Of a DNA stretch of 64,000 nt, positions 1 to 12,631 are shown piece after piece. The position numbers and the translations under genes were made by a program. Below the pieces are notes generated by a model that saw only the letters and a program-made list of their open reading frames with translations, made no database searches and was not told the origin of the DNA. The stretch spans positions 55,621,623 through 55,685,622 of the forward strand of contig NC_052616.1 in NCBI RefSeq assembly GCF_016545825.1. The letters run 5' to 3'. Source of the DNA: Eucalyptus grandis. Its lineage: Eukaryota; Streptophyta; Magnoliopsida; Myrtales; Myrtaceae. Numbering within the stretch: the first letter of the stretch is position 1; the number at the start of each line of letters is the position of its first letter.

Positions 1-285
1 TCATTGATTTGATTTGTTTGTCAATTGGAAATGAAATGAGAGATTGCTAGGGAATGATGCATTTGAAAAAAAAAACTTTGGAGAATTTGTTTTTGCATCA
101 TGTCCAGAAAATTTGGTTTTACTAGGATATCCATTTTTTTAGGAAATTTCCTTCTTGCATAGACTTTTCATGAATAAATGAAAAAAATAAAAAAAATAAA
201 AAAAATCGATTAGATCATTGTCATGGATTGACTCTCCATTCACACCTCATACTTACATGTTCCCGTTTATTTCCTTTAGGGGATT

Positions 286-567
286 ATGGAGCGATCTTGC
301 TCACCCATCCGTACACGGTCGAGAGCTAAAATGGCAAATCAAAATGAGGTGCTGGACCGTATCATTGTCAGTATAAACAAACGAATTGTGTACCTCCAAA
401 GTCAAGTCGATGAATTGTCTGCTACTGTGGCTTGTCTCGTCAAGCAAAAGGGCCGTGATGACATAGGTACTCTATCTTCAGTGAGAAACTACGACTCGAA
501 GAAGAGAGCCAAGAGGATTTTCGAACCGTCCTATTTTCCTGAGGAGCTGAATTTGATGCCACTATGA
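286..567 (+). CDS. Hypothetical 93-aa reading frame inside a retroelement
   Basis: A small open frame encodes a charged protein whose middle (about residues 24-55) has hydrophobic residues spaced like a short coiled coil, followed by a basic stretch near residues 70-77. I do not recognise the family. It lies in the 3' internal region of an LTR retrotransposon, so it may be a remnant of an element-encoded protein or a chance frame. There is no obvious promoter or splice context. Confidence that it is expressed is low. Confidence 0.22.
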   Translation: MERSCSPIRTRSRAKMANQNEVLDRIIVSINKRIVYLQSQVDELSATVACLVKQKGRDDIGTLSSVRNYDSKKRAKRIFEPSYFPEELNLMPL

Positions 568-3126
568 AGAGACTAATGACATATCTAGAATGAATAATCT
601 CTGACCTGGAGGATTTGCATCACAAGATCAAGGAGGGTGAAGAACTCAAGCATACACGATTCATGATCCTAAGTAGTTCGCTTTTCTTATTTAATTAGGG
701 GCATGTTCAGTTGCACCTTCCCTTGCGTGGGAATTCATATTGCTTTTTAGAGATTGGTAAAAATTTCTTCTGTTTTGCTTTAGTGCTTGAATATCACATT
801 TTTCATTCCAATAAATGTAATTTGATTGATAAATATCAATAAAATTACAAGTTTTGTTTTGAGGACATGATGGGGTATGCCAAACCAACCCGATGACGAT
901 ATCCAACAATGAAAAAAAAAATAATACATGGAGAAATTCTGAGGACCGGGCTTCTTCATGCTTCCTTATAAAAAAAATTTAAAAAAAAATCATTTTTGAA
1001 GCCATTTCCAAAAGCATGCATTAGCCCTGTTTAATTTTCTAACTCATTTACTTCATGTTTCAGAACATTACTTTTTCTGCATGGTGAGAAGGCATCTGAA
1101 AAAGGCACACCAAGTTGCAATTGGTCCAATTGTCAAGGACACATTTCTAAAGAGTTAATGTGGCAGATTGGAGGCATGTCAGATTCAGGGGCAAAAGCGG
1201 ATATGGACAATCCAAAGACATTAACTGCCGAGGCAATCCCATTGTAGATGAATCCTTGAATAAATGCTTAAAACCATTTTGTAGTGTGGAAAACTGTTTG
1301 TTTTGGAGTTGATAATTTTTCATGCCTAAAGCTATTGAGCTCTTTTTTCTTTAAAAAAAAAAGGATTTTGCATGATGACTTTTAGTCACCAAAGAACATC
1401 AAGATGGACTAATTTAATGAATGATGTGGAATTGATTGAGCATACTAAATGAGATGAGTCGAGACGATGAAATGCAAACCTTATACTATACATAGTCCCC
1501 TACTCATGCATTTGTGAGATGAGTGTAGGAAGATTCATATACACAAGGTAAAGAGTTCTGTCGCAAAAGGTACGACAATCGAAATGATGAGAGGCAATTC
1601 ATTTCTTTATCCCAAACACTACAGGTGATCCATTGCTTAACCCTTTTGAGCCCATACACTTATGGATATTCTTTTCAAATTACCTTTGTCAAGAATCACC
1701 CCACATTGGGGCAAAGGGGAGATAACATCATGAGGTGAGGAAAATGAATTGAAATTTTCTTGCTCTCACTTGCATTAATTTTCAAGTCGTGCTATTGCAT
1801 TGAATTCATATGTTAATTTAAGTGCCTTAGGATGACGAAGAGCATTTCTTTCTCTATCCTACATACTTATACCATTTGCATAGCCCACTTGAGCCTGCAT
1901 TTCTTTAAACCTAATTGGTGATCATCCCCCACACTGGGGCAAGGCAAAAGGCAAATGAAGACTCTTGAAAGTTTGAGTGTCATTCAAAGTGTTGCTTTAC
2001 GCATGCATTGTGTGCAAAATAGAACTAAGGGGCATGAAAAAGTAGTGTACCTAGTAAAAGTAAGGCCAATACTCGTGAAAAAGAAGTGAAAAAAATAAAT
2101 GAGAACTAGGAGCATGGAAAAAGCAGTGTGCTTGGTAAAAGTAAGGCCAATGCCCAGAAAGGAAAAAGAAATCAAACTCTTAATATAGTGAGTCGTATCC
2201 CTAATAAGGTGATACTAAAAAACTCAAATGCTATTACAATCAATGGAGTTGTGATATGAAAATCTTCGACAGTGGAGAAGGAAAGTTGTGGAAATGTCAA
2301 GATGATCACCAACTTTGACCCCCCTAAACAGTTTTTAAGCCTAATGATTCTTTCATTTCTCAACCCATGAGCCAAGCCTATGTTACGTCCCTTGTAAAGT
2401 CTCTTGAGATTAGGGCACTTGAATTAACCTAGGGGTTCACATGTTTTAAGCATAGCTCGAAGAAGTGCAAGCAAGATTATTTCTTTCTCATTTTGCAGGG
2501 TTCTTGACTTGTAAACCCGGAGATGATTGCGAAGCTATTCTTTCAATAGCCTTGACTCAAAGAGTCCATTGGTTAAGCCGTTGACCAAGCCCACAATATG
2601 GTCCATGTTAAAGACTTCTCAGATTGGTAAGGTCGTACCGCTTGCGAGAATACTCGGACCCCTGTCAATATGGTGAGATGGAGTGATTCTCTTCTAAATG
2701 AGAGTGAGTGAAAGTCCTTTCTAATTGAAAGTCTCTCATTTAGTATTCTTGATAAATCCACATCATGAGTGAAAATTGTCTTGAATGATAATTCTCTTTA
2801 GTGGAAATTTCGGTGATGCGAAGGCCATTATGCATGAACCCCGATTGAATTGATAAAAACTTCAGTGGATTTTGAAGTGTGCGTTCCAGAATAGCATTAA
2901 TTGCTTATTTATTTGTGAATGCACTTTTGCTCTAATCATGTCTAACAGGTAATGTTTTCTCAAAGACCCAAGAGTTCCTGACATTCAAGTTCCTTTCAGA
3001 ATGCCTCATGATATTAGGAGATGAGGAACTATCACGAACATTCAAGGTCCATCCTTGATGTTTTAAATTTCTACCAGGAGGTGAGAGACCTCCACAGGGT
3101 ATCTAAATCCTAGAAAACATATCCCC

Positions 3127-3890
3127 AAGAATCAGAGATATCACTAGGTAAGTATATCTCTACCCATACTCTAAATACTTTTCATTGTGCAGGTATTCTC
3201 TCCTAAGTGCATCAACAATTGACTCAGTCAAGCTATCTTCTATATTGACCTGGCGTACTTTCGTAGCCCAGAGTCCCTTTACATTGACCCGGCGTGCTTT
3301 GGTAGCCCAATGTCCTTTATATTGACCTGGCATGCTTTCGTAACCCAAAGTCCCTTTCATCGACCCGACGTGCTTTCGTAGCCCGGTGTCCTTTAAATTG
3401 ACCTAGCGTGCTTTCGTAGCCTAGAGTCCCTTTCATCGACCCGGCGTGCTTCTGTAGCCCGGTGTCCTTTACATTGACTTGGCGTGCTTTCGTAGCCCAA
3501 AGTCCATTTTCATTGATCCAGTGTGCTTTCATAGTCCGGTGTCTTTTATATTAACTGGCGTGCTTTTGTAGCCTAGAGTCCCTTATATCGACCCGACGTG
3601 TTTTTGTAACGTGATGTCATTTATATTGATATGTCGTGCTTTCGTAGCCCAGAGTCATTTTCATTGATCCAGCGTGCTTTCGTAGCTTGGTGTCCTATTT
3701 ATTGACCTGGTGTACTTCCATAGCCCGGTGTCCCTTGATATGACATGGCGTGCTTCTATAGCCCAAAGTCCCCTTATCAAATCGGCGTGCTTCCATAGCC
3801 CAAAGTCACCTCATTAATTTGGGAGACATATCTTTAAGGATCAGAGATGCCACCAGGTAAGTATATTTCTATCCATACCTTAAATACTTG
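3127..3890 (+). repeat. Minisatellite of about 39-bp units, bounded by a 75-bp direct repeat
   Basis: Between about 3230 and 3800 a unit of roughly 38-42 bp recurs about 15 times. Its core is GGCGTGCTTTCGTAGCC followed by a variable AAAGTCC/GGTGTCC segment and ATTGAC. The array is bracketed by two diverged copies of one sequence (about 3127-3200 and 3836-3910, sharing GGTAAGTATAT). This suggests a larger repeat unit that once contained the array. Open frames read across it are products of the repeat period. Confidence 0.85.
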
Positions 3891-3949
3891 TCATTGAATA
3901 AGTATTCCTTTTCAAGCACTAGCACTCGATGGAGTTGCCCCTCAAAGAT

Positions 3950-4385
3950 TTTTCCAGATTCCTTTTGATCAAGGCGACCGAAGAATGGTTTGGAACCTGG
4001 TTAGATGATCTTTGCTGCAATGCTCAGGCGATCGCAGATTGGTACGGGTCCTGGAAAATAAATCTCCATTTAGACAACTGTAGAATGGTACGAGTCCTAG
4101 ACAACATTCAGGCGACCGTAGAATGGTACGGGTCCTGGAAAATAAATCCCCGTTTAGGCAACCGTAGAGTGGTATGGGTCCTAGACAACCTCAGTTCAAG
4201 TGACAGTAGAATGGTACGGGTCCTGGAAAATCTTCTTCTTCTTTTTTTTTTTCATTTAGGTGACCATAGAATGGTACGGATCCTAGACACAACATAGAAT
4301 GGTATGGGTCATGGGAAAGCAGTCACATTGTGAAGTCATGTTACTATTCTAGGCGATCGTAGAATAGTACGAGTCCTGGACATGT
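3950..4385 (+). repeat. Second minisatellite, about 47-bp units
   Basis: A unit containing AGAATGGTACGGGTCCTGGA recurs about eight times with spacing around 40-48 bp. Some copies are separated by an AAATAAATCCCCGTTTAGGC-like spacer. It lies just downstream of the first minisatellite and upstream of the polypurine tract, the usual place for hypervariable 3' tails of Tat-like elements. The period is not exact. Confidence 0.8.
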
Positions 4386-4614
4386 AACACTAATCTATCT
4401 TGAGTTACTCTACCATCCCTGAAGGTAAGTAATTCCAGGTAAGTTCCTTTATTATTTGCATTAGCATTTCCATGTATCATATAAATTTCATTTCAAAATG
4501 GGATTCATTTTCCCAAAACAAAAAACAAAAAAACAAAAACAAAAAGTCATTTAGTGCATGTGCATAATTAAAACTAGGTTCAATTTGTCTTTGAAGGCAA
4601 TCTCTACGAGCTCA

Positions 4615-4632
4615 CTTTCAAAGAGAGGCAGC
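4615..4632 (+). promoter_or_regulatory. Polypurine tract of the Tat-like element
   Basis: A purine-rich run (CAAAGAGAGGCAGC) directly precedes the TG of LTR D. In LTR retrotransposons this primes plus-strand DNA synthesis. Its position makes LTR D a 3' LTR. Confidence 0.6.
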
Positions 4633-4901
4633 TGTTGACACCTAATTTTGGAAAAATAAAATTGCATTTTGAACAAATAAAAAGAAAAAAAATGAAAATG
4701 GGGAAATTGATTTGATTGAATTATGCAAGGAAATTTGGAATTCTGATGGATGTCCGGATTTTGTTAAATGCAGCAACAATTTTGAAACCAAGTGAAAAAT
4801 GGGCAAGAATTGAGCTGATTGCCAAATCATACAGATTTGATTTAATGTGACAAGAAATGGTAACTCGGGAAATGCCATGTAAAGAGACCATTTCGAATCA
4901 C

Positions 4902-4908
4902 TATAAAA
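4902..4908 (+). promoter_or_regulatory. TATA box of LTR D
   Basis: TATAAAA lies about 270 bp inside the LTR and upstream of a GA-rich leader, as expected for the retrotransposon promoter. No other promoter element was identified. Confidence 0.5.
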
Positions 4909-5124
4909 GAGAGGCTCATTTTTCATGACAAAGGGGGGCAGATTCAAAAAAAAATTCAAAGCAAAAAAAGTGAGGGTTCTTTCATTTCGTTAGAATTTGA
5001 AATTCAAAGAAAAAAAGTTCTTTTGTCTTTGTTTTCGAGAAAAGAGGTCAAGAAAAGAAAAGAGGGAAAGAGAGAAGAGACGTGAGGGCAGAGAGTGCAG
5101 TGACAAAGAGAAAAGAAGTGACGT

Positions 5125-5175
<51 letters not shown>
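5125..5175 (+). repeat. (GA)n microsatellite
   Basis: A nearly pure GA run about 50 bp long in the presumed leader of LTR D. Similar GA or CT tracts lie downstream of the TATA-like boxes in LTRs A and B. Confidence 0.9.
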
Positions 5176-5177
<2 letters not shown>

Positions 5178-7734
5178 AAAAAAAGAAAAAGAAAAAAAGA
5201 AAAGAGAGGGAAAAGGGATCGTCTTCTTCAGAAGGCTTCGCTCGACACCGGCGCCCATCTCTTGCAACTTGTCATTGCCCCACCGCCACACCTCAGCCCG
5301 CTTGCCACCACCGTCACTGGTTGCGGCACCGCTGTCCACCCATCACTGTCGTGCCCCTTAGAGCAACGCCGCACCTACATCTCCACCCCGGCGTCCCCTG
5401 CAGATTCGGATCCTCGCCACTCTGCTCCAAAACCCATCGCTTGAGCGTCGTGCGCCTTCCACCTGTTGTTGACGCGCCCTCTCCGAGCACCACTCGTCGC
5501 CTACCCGAGCACCTGCAGCAACCCACGCCTTAGCCAACGCCATTACCCATCGTCGCGCCGAAGCCCTGTTGTCGCGCCTACACTAGCATCCGACGCCTGT
5601 GTCCGAACTTTGCCCGCAACCTAGCACTCGGCGCCACGTCATCGACCCTCGCTTGCGCGCGTCCATCGTCGCGCCATTGCACTCGCCACTGCTGCATCCT
5701 GCGAGCAATAGCTGCAGTTTGCTCGTCGCCGCTGATCACCCAACTCTGCACCGTCTCCTCCCGAGCATCAGTAGCATTGCCGCCGTGCCGCTACCACAGC
5801 TCACATCCCCGCTCGTCGCTGAGTGCAGCCCGTCGCACGCCACTACGTCGAAGCCTCTCCCTCAGTTGAAGCCGTGTTTGCACCTCCGGCGCCCAACAGC
5901 TCTCGGTTGTGCCGCCCTCCGGTCGAGTGCTGCCCAACCAATGTCTACAAATCCGCCATCCCGCACCTCATGTGGCATCCGAAATTTTAGACAACCCTCA
6001 GATAGGTGACAGTCACTGAACGGTGACTTTGTCTTTATTTTATAGGCATTAATTTGTATTTGTTCATTTGGAATAGTATTTCAATTTTATCCTTTGAACC
6101 AAAAGGATGGGATTTGATCTTGCATAAGAATTTTATGCGTTAAAAATTTAAAGAATTAGAACTTGAGGATATTGAGCGGGCCGCAAAAATTCACAGTATA
6201 TTTATATGTGTGTATATACTTGTATATAAAGCAATCTGAAATTTTGTTATTAAATTAAATTTGATAGAGATAAAATACTATATATATGTAAAAAAAAAAA
6301 AAGGGGAAAATTTGGGCTTTATTTTTGGACTCTTGGGCCCAAGGATTCGGACCCAAGCAAGCCTAAGGACACCCCATGGGTGTCGTATGAAGCAAGAGGA
6401 GGGGGAGGAAATTGCATGCCCCCCCCACTTGTCTCCTTCACAATTACACTTGTCCTTATTGTACCTACATCTGTCCTTCCTCTTGTGCCATCTGTCCATT
6501 TTAAACTTATTGATTAATAAAAGAACAAAACAAAGGGGGAGGGGGGGGTTTCGTACGAAGGCAGGAGAGAGAGACCGAGAGAGAGTTTGAGAGGAAACCA
6601 AGCAAGGAGAGAAGGAGGGTCAATTGTGGATGCAGGCAGCGAGGGAAAGAGAAGGAAGGGCCGCCTCTCACAGTGTCCGTGCAGCTGCCGTCGACGCCAC
6701 CAGTTCCCGTCGTCAACCGGCCAAGCTGTGACCCCCGAACCTCCATCTTCGGATAGCTACCGAATGAGTGAGTTTAAGGCAAGCAATTGTTCTTCAATCT
6801 ATGTTGTTGCAAGCTGTTTCTCCTAGAAAAGAAGTGAAATAGGTGAGGAGAATGGAGTACTTGAGCTTCATGTGGAGTCTTTGATATGTAGGAGGGTGTT
6901 AGATCAAGAAAACTGGTTGTGGATGAGGTGCATGTGCTGGATTTCGAATTTCATGAAGTGTGAGTGCTGGATTTTTGAACTTGCAAGTGAAACCAAATGA
7001 ATTTGAGATTCTAACCATGAGGAATCTTAGTGATAATCATGCTGTGGTAAGGTGTATTGTGTGTATGGACAAAGAGTATAATAACGGGAGGTCGAAATCT
7101 AATATATAGGAGGAGTTTTGTGAACTTGTGAACTGTTTTTGTGAAAATCAGTGTGACCTCAGGCGACATTTTAAATTTTCTGTAATTATCTGACCACAAT
7201 TTGTTTTTGAACCCTTGATTAAAGTTTTATAGCACATCTTCATGAATAACATATCCAAAATTCAGAGAAAACGAACAAAGTATGCCCCTCAAAATAATTT
7301 TCCTACAAAAATATGAAATCTGGAATTTTACAGAATGTTGGGTAGCAAGAAAATCGAAGTTTTACCCTCGGTGACTATGGAATATGACTTAGTGTTCTTC
7401 TTGGGATTTTTTCCTCTAGGGCTTATCAATAACGTTTCAAAATTTCGTAATTTTCTGAGCCTGTTTAGTAATTAATTCGGAATTGTTGCTAAAACTGCAC
7501 AATTGTAGAAATTAAGTTACTGTTTCAAGATTTCTATAGAATTGTCCTCTATGAAGTATAGTTCTCGAATTGCCATGTGACTTAGTGATGCTGATGGTGG
7601 GAGGTTTGTGACTTGATGATGCTGATGGTGGGATATTGTGATTGATAAAAAGTTTGTGAGATATCTTGTTTGACATATGATGATGCATTTGTGAAATTAA
7701 AATGCGATTTGTTACCCATTGAACCCTCGGATTA

Positions 7735-8065
7735 ATGATGCCCCGGGAGTTGGGATGCCCAAAGGATCGAGTGAGTCGATGCCTTGTGGATGCCCGGTGG
7801 CCTTAAATGGCTGAATGCCAGAGGTTATTCCCCGGAAGTTTTGGGATGCCCGGTAGTATGCTAGTCGGTACGTAAATCCGGATGGCCAGGGTAACCATTT
7901 TCATGGGAGGCCCTCGAGGTTCCTCGTGATGCTAGGTAGGGTACGGGATGCTTGGAGGTGTGATTCGCTTCAGATGCCCGGTGACCTTAAATGGCTGAAT
8001 GCTGGAGGCTTTCGCGATGCCTGGAAGGATGTGAATGCCAGAGGGATGCAAACATTGGTCCTCCG
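7735..8065 (+). repeat. GATGCC-type repeat block in LTR S1
   Basis: The word GATGCC or GATGCCCGG recurs at irregular 15-40 bp intervals, with a repeated GGCCTTAAATGGCTGAATGC segment. The same block occupies the same relative place in LTRs A, B and C. Confidence 0.75.
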
Positions 8066-8328
8066 GGATGAAACCTTTTGAAAAATAAAATGAATGATTT
8101 GACTATAAATGTGTGGGGTCTGAATATGTTGTCATCATATTGAAGGGCTTCATGATTGTGATATGATTATGTGGCATATGATTCTTATAGAATTTGCAAT
8201 TTCTTTAGTATTGAAGAATTCCATGATATTGATATCTATTTATCCCTTGTCTTCCTGCCTTGTCTATCTTGTATGAAATTAGATGCTGATTGTTATACTC
8301 GATATAGCTTGTTGAATCTTTTGCTGCT

Positions 8329-8355
8329 GAGTGGTTGTACTCACCCCGTTTGGGG
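8329..8355 (+). other. Paired inverted repeats in LTR S1
   Basis: GAGT-GGTTGT-ACTC is followed after one base by CCCC-GTTT-GGGG. Both halves can form small hairpins in RNA or DNA. Stems are the same in LTRs A, B and C while loop bases and loop length change. ACTAACATTTCAG follows directly. Confidence 0.6.
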
Positions 8356-8378
8356 ACTAACATTTCAGACTAGACAAG

Positions 8379-8492
8379 ATACCTCTGCCGCCACCGCCAC
8401 CAACAGATGGACCGGTAGTTGGATATGGCCGCGAGGAGGAGGATAGCAAAAGAAGGAACTTTTGGACGCCGACACTGATCGATGGACTTTAA
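8379..8492 (+). pseudogene. Internally deleted copy of the LTR reading frame (S1)
   Basis: It corresponds to the 83-codon frame found intact in LTRs A and C. Only the first residues and the proline-rich C-terminal end remain, the start codon reads ATA, and the stop has moved downstream. LTR B has the same deletion, so S1 and B share an ancestor that had already lost the core. Confidence 0.5.
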
Positions 8493-10363
8493 GTATATGA
8501 CTGTTGGAAGAGATGTGGGTCATCTTTTGAAATATAGCCGAGTATAGAAAACCTTGGCATTTTGATGTACCGATGAATGATGTCCATGAAGTTATCTAAA
8601 TAAAAGTGTATGGCTTTAACTTACATAAAATGTTTAGTTGGTGTGCACTATTTTCTGAATATAGGGAAGGGAGTTGTTGGATACGCTTCCGCCATATAAA
8701 TTGCGCAGGGACCGACCTAAAAGATATAAACCCTCAGGATTGAGGGACCTTCAGGTCACGAAAGAGAAATGTAAGCGAACTGTGGCGACCTTGATAGATC
8801 GGGGACCGTTCGGGGGGTACCACACCTCAGCTCGCGCCGCGTTACCCACGCTTGCACCAGCGACGTCCGCAGCTCCGCCATCGCGCCTCAGCCCGCGCCA
8901 CCACCGCCTGCGACTTGCTCGCCCATTGCTGCCGCTGGTCCGCCCGTGCTTACTCCCATCGTGATGCCGTCCTCTTGGAGCCCCCCCTTTAGGTACTTTA
9001 TTTTTATTTTATGTTATTTTGTTATTTTTATAAAGTTTTGTTATTATTATAAGGCGGTTTCCATTTTATGAATTTTGTAGGCATTATCCATAGGGATTTT
9101 GTCCGGAATTGTTGTAATTATTAATTTAATCCGAGAGATATCGGATTATTTTTTAATTATATTAATTTTTGGGCTTTCGGTAGAATTTCAATTGTTAAAT
9201 CATTATAATTATTAATTTGATTCGTAAGACTTCGGATAAGATTTTTAATTATTTTGAGCTCTTTTTCGTGATAATTAGGGTTAGGATGATTGTTAATTTG
9301 ACCTGTGAGACAATAGGTTATTTTTTTCGATTATTTTAATCCTTTATTTTGTTGATAGTTTAGACTTAATATTTATTTTATAATTACTTATCTTTTAAAA
9401 AAATCAAAAATCAAAAAATCAAAATTCTGCATGAGCATATAGGTTTATTAAATCAGACATGTAGGTTTAGTAAATTAGAATTTTCTTAGGATTACATTTT
9501 TAGGATTGCATTTTTTAGAAATAAGTTAGGTTGGACCTAAATTAATTTTTTAGATAATGTTCACACATTTTAATTATTTCATTTTTCAAAAAAATAGTTT
9601 TCTAAGATAGGATAGGGTTTAAGTCAAATTAATCCCTAGAATAAATTAGAAAATTATCCCTTTAGATAGCTTAATTAGGGTTTTAATTAATTCTGAATTT
9701 CAAATAAAAAATACAAAAATACAAAAATCTAGGTGCATGTTAATTATTTCACATAATAGGATCATTTAATCAAAATTTATTCATTAGTGAAGTTAGGTCA
9801 TGAGGTGCATAATAACTAGTTTGCATAATAGGCCCATTTAATTAGAATTTGCATATTAATAAGATTAAGCCATTTAGTTAAAAAAATGCATTTTTATAAA
9901 AGATTTCTAATTTTCAAGAAAACCCTAAAAAATTGTTTGCTTTGTGTGATGTAATTTATTTATTGAATGCTTGAGCATCTGTGTGATCACCATGTTGCAT
10001 AATAGTGATTTAGCTTAAAATAAATCTAAGCTACCTGCAAAAATATTTTGAAAATTAAAAGAAATGGTACCGAAAGGGCATTCGAAAATTGTAGTGTAAC
10101 CAAGTCCCCGTACCCTTAATCTCTGGTTCGTAGGAGTAAAATAAATCTCCCTTTATTTTACTATTTTACTTAGGTGTTTAATCAACCTACCAAAAATCGA
10201 TTAGTGGCGAGTCCTAGATAATAATCATTTGCATATAAAAAAAAAAAAACAGAAACCTAAGTTGCAAATTGGTATGGGCTTGGAAGAACCCGAGCTAAGT
10301 TTAAAGACTTAGTAGTCCATTAACCTAGTTTTAGGTGGTGCACTCGAAAAATAGGTCGCGACA

Positions 10364-10684
10364 TCACCCTGTAAGAAGGAGAGATGAAACGAGTTATCTC
10401 CATTCTTAGTTAGGTTCAACTGAGAAATGATACATCATTCTTGATGAATTTGATGATGTTGTTCCAGTACACTTCATTGGTGGGTGAAGGAGAGATTTTT
10501 CTCTAAATCAAACGTTGCTCTCCCACTCTTTATTTGACAAACCTTTGTTTTGTCTGAGTCTATCCTATACCAAAGAAAATGATATGTCATTCATTTATGC
10601 TAAAGAGAATCAAGTTTAGGAACGAAATACATCATTTTCCAAAGTTGGGTGATCAACATCCCAAGGTATCTCTTATGGAGGAAT
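10364..10684. other. Spacer between LTR D and LTR A
   Basis: About 320 bp of unique-looking A/T-rich DNA. I see no gene, RNA or repeat in it. Confidence 0.5.
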
Positions 10685-12631
10685 TGTGGCATCCTGAAAT
10701 TCTTTGCTAGCCATTAGAGGTGCTCCAATTAGTGTCTTGTATTAAAATCTATGGCCGAGTTTAAATGGATAGATCTTGGAAGAGGATGGCTTATCTCTAG
10801 CCGTGTGCATCGTGAATTAGAATCCATAGGTTTGTAATTATAAGTGCTTAGTTATTTAATTTTACTATATAGTACTTTAGTTTAATAAGACTTAATTAGT
10901 GTTTAAAAAGAAAATTAAAATTGATTTGAATTAGGTTGGGCCTTAGGCCCAAGAGCATGAATTTTGGAGGGCCGAATGGCCGGCCCAATTAGAGCCCAAG
11001 GAAGAGGCTGCCGTCGACCATGAGGGGGGAGGAGTGGCCGGCCCACTTCTTCCAATTCAAGCCCAAGCACAAGCCCATCTTGCATGTGGCATGCCAAGTG
11101 GCAAAAAGAGGCTTGCATGCATTGGCCATTGAGAGAGGCAAGTAATCATTGCCAATGATGGAGATTTGGGGGAATAAAAGGGAGAGGAAGAGAGAGAGTG
11201 GCCGGTTGAGAGCCACCGTCCAAGTGAGAAAAGAGAGAGAGTGAGTTGCGAGAGAGAGAGAGTGAGGCCGAGAGGGAGGAGGAGGAGCTCGTCGCCGCCC
11301 GCACGCCGTCCGTCCGTCGCCAGTGTGCCGTTCGTGTGCCACTGTCCGCTTGGTCTTTGAGGCAAGTTGGGATCGATTTCCACTCTTGCATGTGTGTCTT
11401 GCATGTGTGATTTGTTTGTGGTAGATTTCGGATGTTAGGGTAGGCAAAACCGAAGCAAAAATGTGACTTGTTCTTGAGAATGCTTGCTGTTTTCGTGTGA
11501 ACCGCCTGACCCAGAATCTTGTGAAGGCTTGCATGCATGTTTCGAGTTGGATTTTGACTTTTATTCCTTCATGAAAGTTGTAGCCAACATCTTAAACTAC
11601 AACATAATAAAATTTGGGACAAAATGGTGGATATTTGAGGGGTCAAACCATCATCCTACGAAGACACTAGATCTGGAACAGTTTTGCTGACCTTTCGGTA
11701 GATTTGTGGTTGCATGTCGATTTTTACTAAGAATCTCTCTTCTACTTCTTCATGAAACTTGTAGAGAACATCCTAAAGACTAACATACTCAAATTTGAAG
11801 CAAAATTAGTAGGTGTAGCCTAGTGAATCGACTTACTCTTGAAGACGGTAAATCTGGAGACACGGTACAGGACACCCGAGACTTCATGGACCCATATGGT
11901 GACTATTCTTTGGAAATTTGACTTAGATACCTTAATGAAATTTTTAGGGGACCTCTTGAAGTAAAAAATATCCAAATTTCAGAGAAAGCAAAGAAGAATA
12001 AAGGGGTGAAAACTCGGTATTTCGGAGATGACTACACTGGACGTTTTGGGGGTGAGAACCAGAAGATTCGGATGACTATAGAAAATTATCTAAAACGAAT
12101 CTGGCCTAGAATTCTTCATAAAAAATATACTTTAGTGTCTTAACTATAACCTGGTAAAATTTCATAATTTTGCAGAGGTCGTTCGGGTATTTTAATCGAA
12201 TTATTTCGAAAACTGCACATTCTGTTTCTATCCGAAATATCATGCTGTATTTGTGTGAATTATATCTTCTTGTGTGGAACTCTATTGGGCATGTGTTTTT
12301 CATGAAATTACTATCTTATTGTCTTGTCTATCATATGCCTTGATTTCATGATTTTTTGAGAAGCATCTGGATGTTTAATTTAAATATTTTCTAAAAATGG
12401 TACATGCTGGAATTTTGTAAAAGGCATGAAGTATGAACCATTTTAAATTGCATGGACTCCATGAATTGTATTGATTGGATGATAGTGTCTTGCTGCATGT
12501 ATGATAATGATTTGAGATGCATGTATGAATTCAATGATGAATATGATCTTGATTGCCATCACATCACATGCCATGTTAAAATTGAACTATAATTGAAGAT
12601 GAGAATTGAGATAAATGAGAAGGCCGTCGGA

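Larger units (their letters stand above)
1..4632 (+). mobile_element. 3' non-coding internal region of a Tat-like Ty3/gypsy retrotransposon
   Basis: This stretch leads straight into a purine-rich tract and an LTR starting TGTTGACACC at 4633, so it reads as the internal 3' part of a plus-strand LTR retrotransposon. No gag or pol domain is recognisable. It is A/T-rich, contains CCCCACACTGGGGCAA-like motifs (near 1690 and 1930) and ends in two minisatellites. Tandem arrays between pol and the 3' LTR are known from the Tat/Ogre lineage of plant Ty3/gypsy elements; the lineage assignment is inference. The 5' half lies outside the window. Confidence 0.55.
5971..8824 (+). mobile_element. Solo LTR S1 (chromovirus LTR family), 2854 bp
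   Basis: It starts TGTGGCATCC and ends GGTACCACA, and is flanked by a perfect 5-bp duplication CCTCA (5966-5970 and 8825-8829). Removing it restores a continuous GC-rich sequence of LTR D. It belongs to the same family as LTRs A, B and C: GATGCC repeat block (7735-8065), paired inverted repeats (8329-8355), a deleted copy of the LTR reading frame (8379-8492) and a 44-bp terminal module (8781-8824). No internal domain accompanies it, so it is a solo LTR left by recombination. Confidence 0.9.
4633..10363 (+). mobile_element. LTR D: 3' LTR of the Tat-like element, split by a solo LTR
   Basis: The LTR starts TGTTGACACCTAATTTT and appears to end in GGTCGCGACA at 10363. It is interrupted by solo LTR S1 (5971-8824 plus a duplicated CCTCA); without that it is about 2.87 kb. 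It has a TATA box at 4902, a GA microsatellite, a GC-rich proline/histidine-coding-like stretch (5220-5970 and 8830-8990) and an A/T-rich second half. A related LTR (E, 31687-33467) has the same start in opposite orientation and a matching segment (GTGGCGA followed by TATGGGCTT). The right end is inferred from the TG...CA rule and is less certain than the left. Confidence 0.65.

Noticed and set aside
3160..3532. Open frames on the minus strand with repeating KGTLGYES-like peptides
   Set aside because: They follow the 39-bp minisatellite; the peptide repeat is a by-product of the DNA repeat and shifts frame between units.
3230..3800. CRISPR-like regular repeats
   Set aside because: Units are contiguous and diverged with no unique spacers, in a plant retrotransposon tail. 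This is a minisatellite.
10989..11538. Overlapping minus-strand open frames of 115-181 codons
   Set aside because: They lie antisense in the GC- and GA-rich leader of LTR A, overlap each other in different frames, and show no domain.
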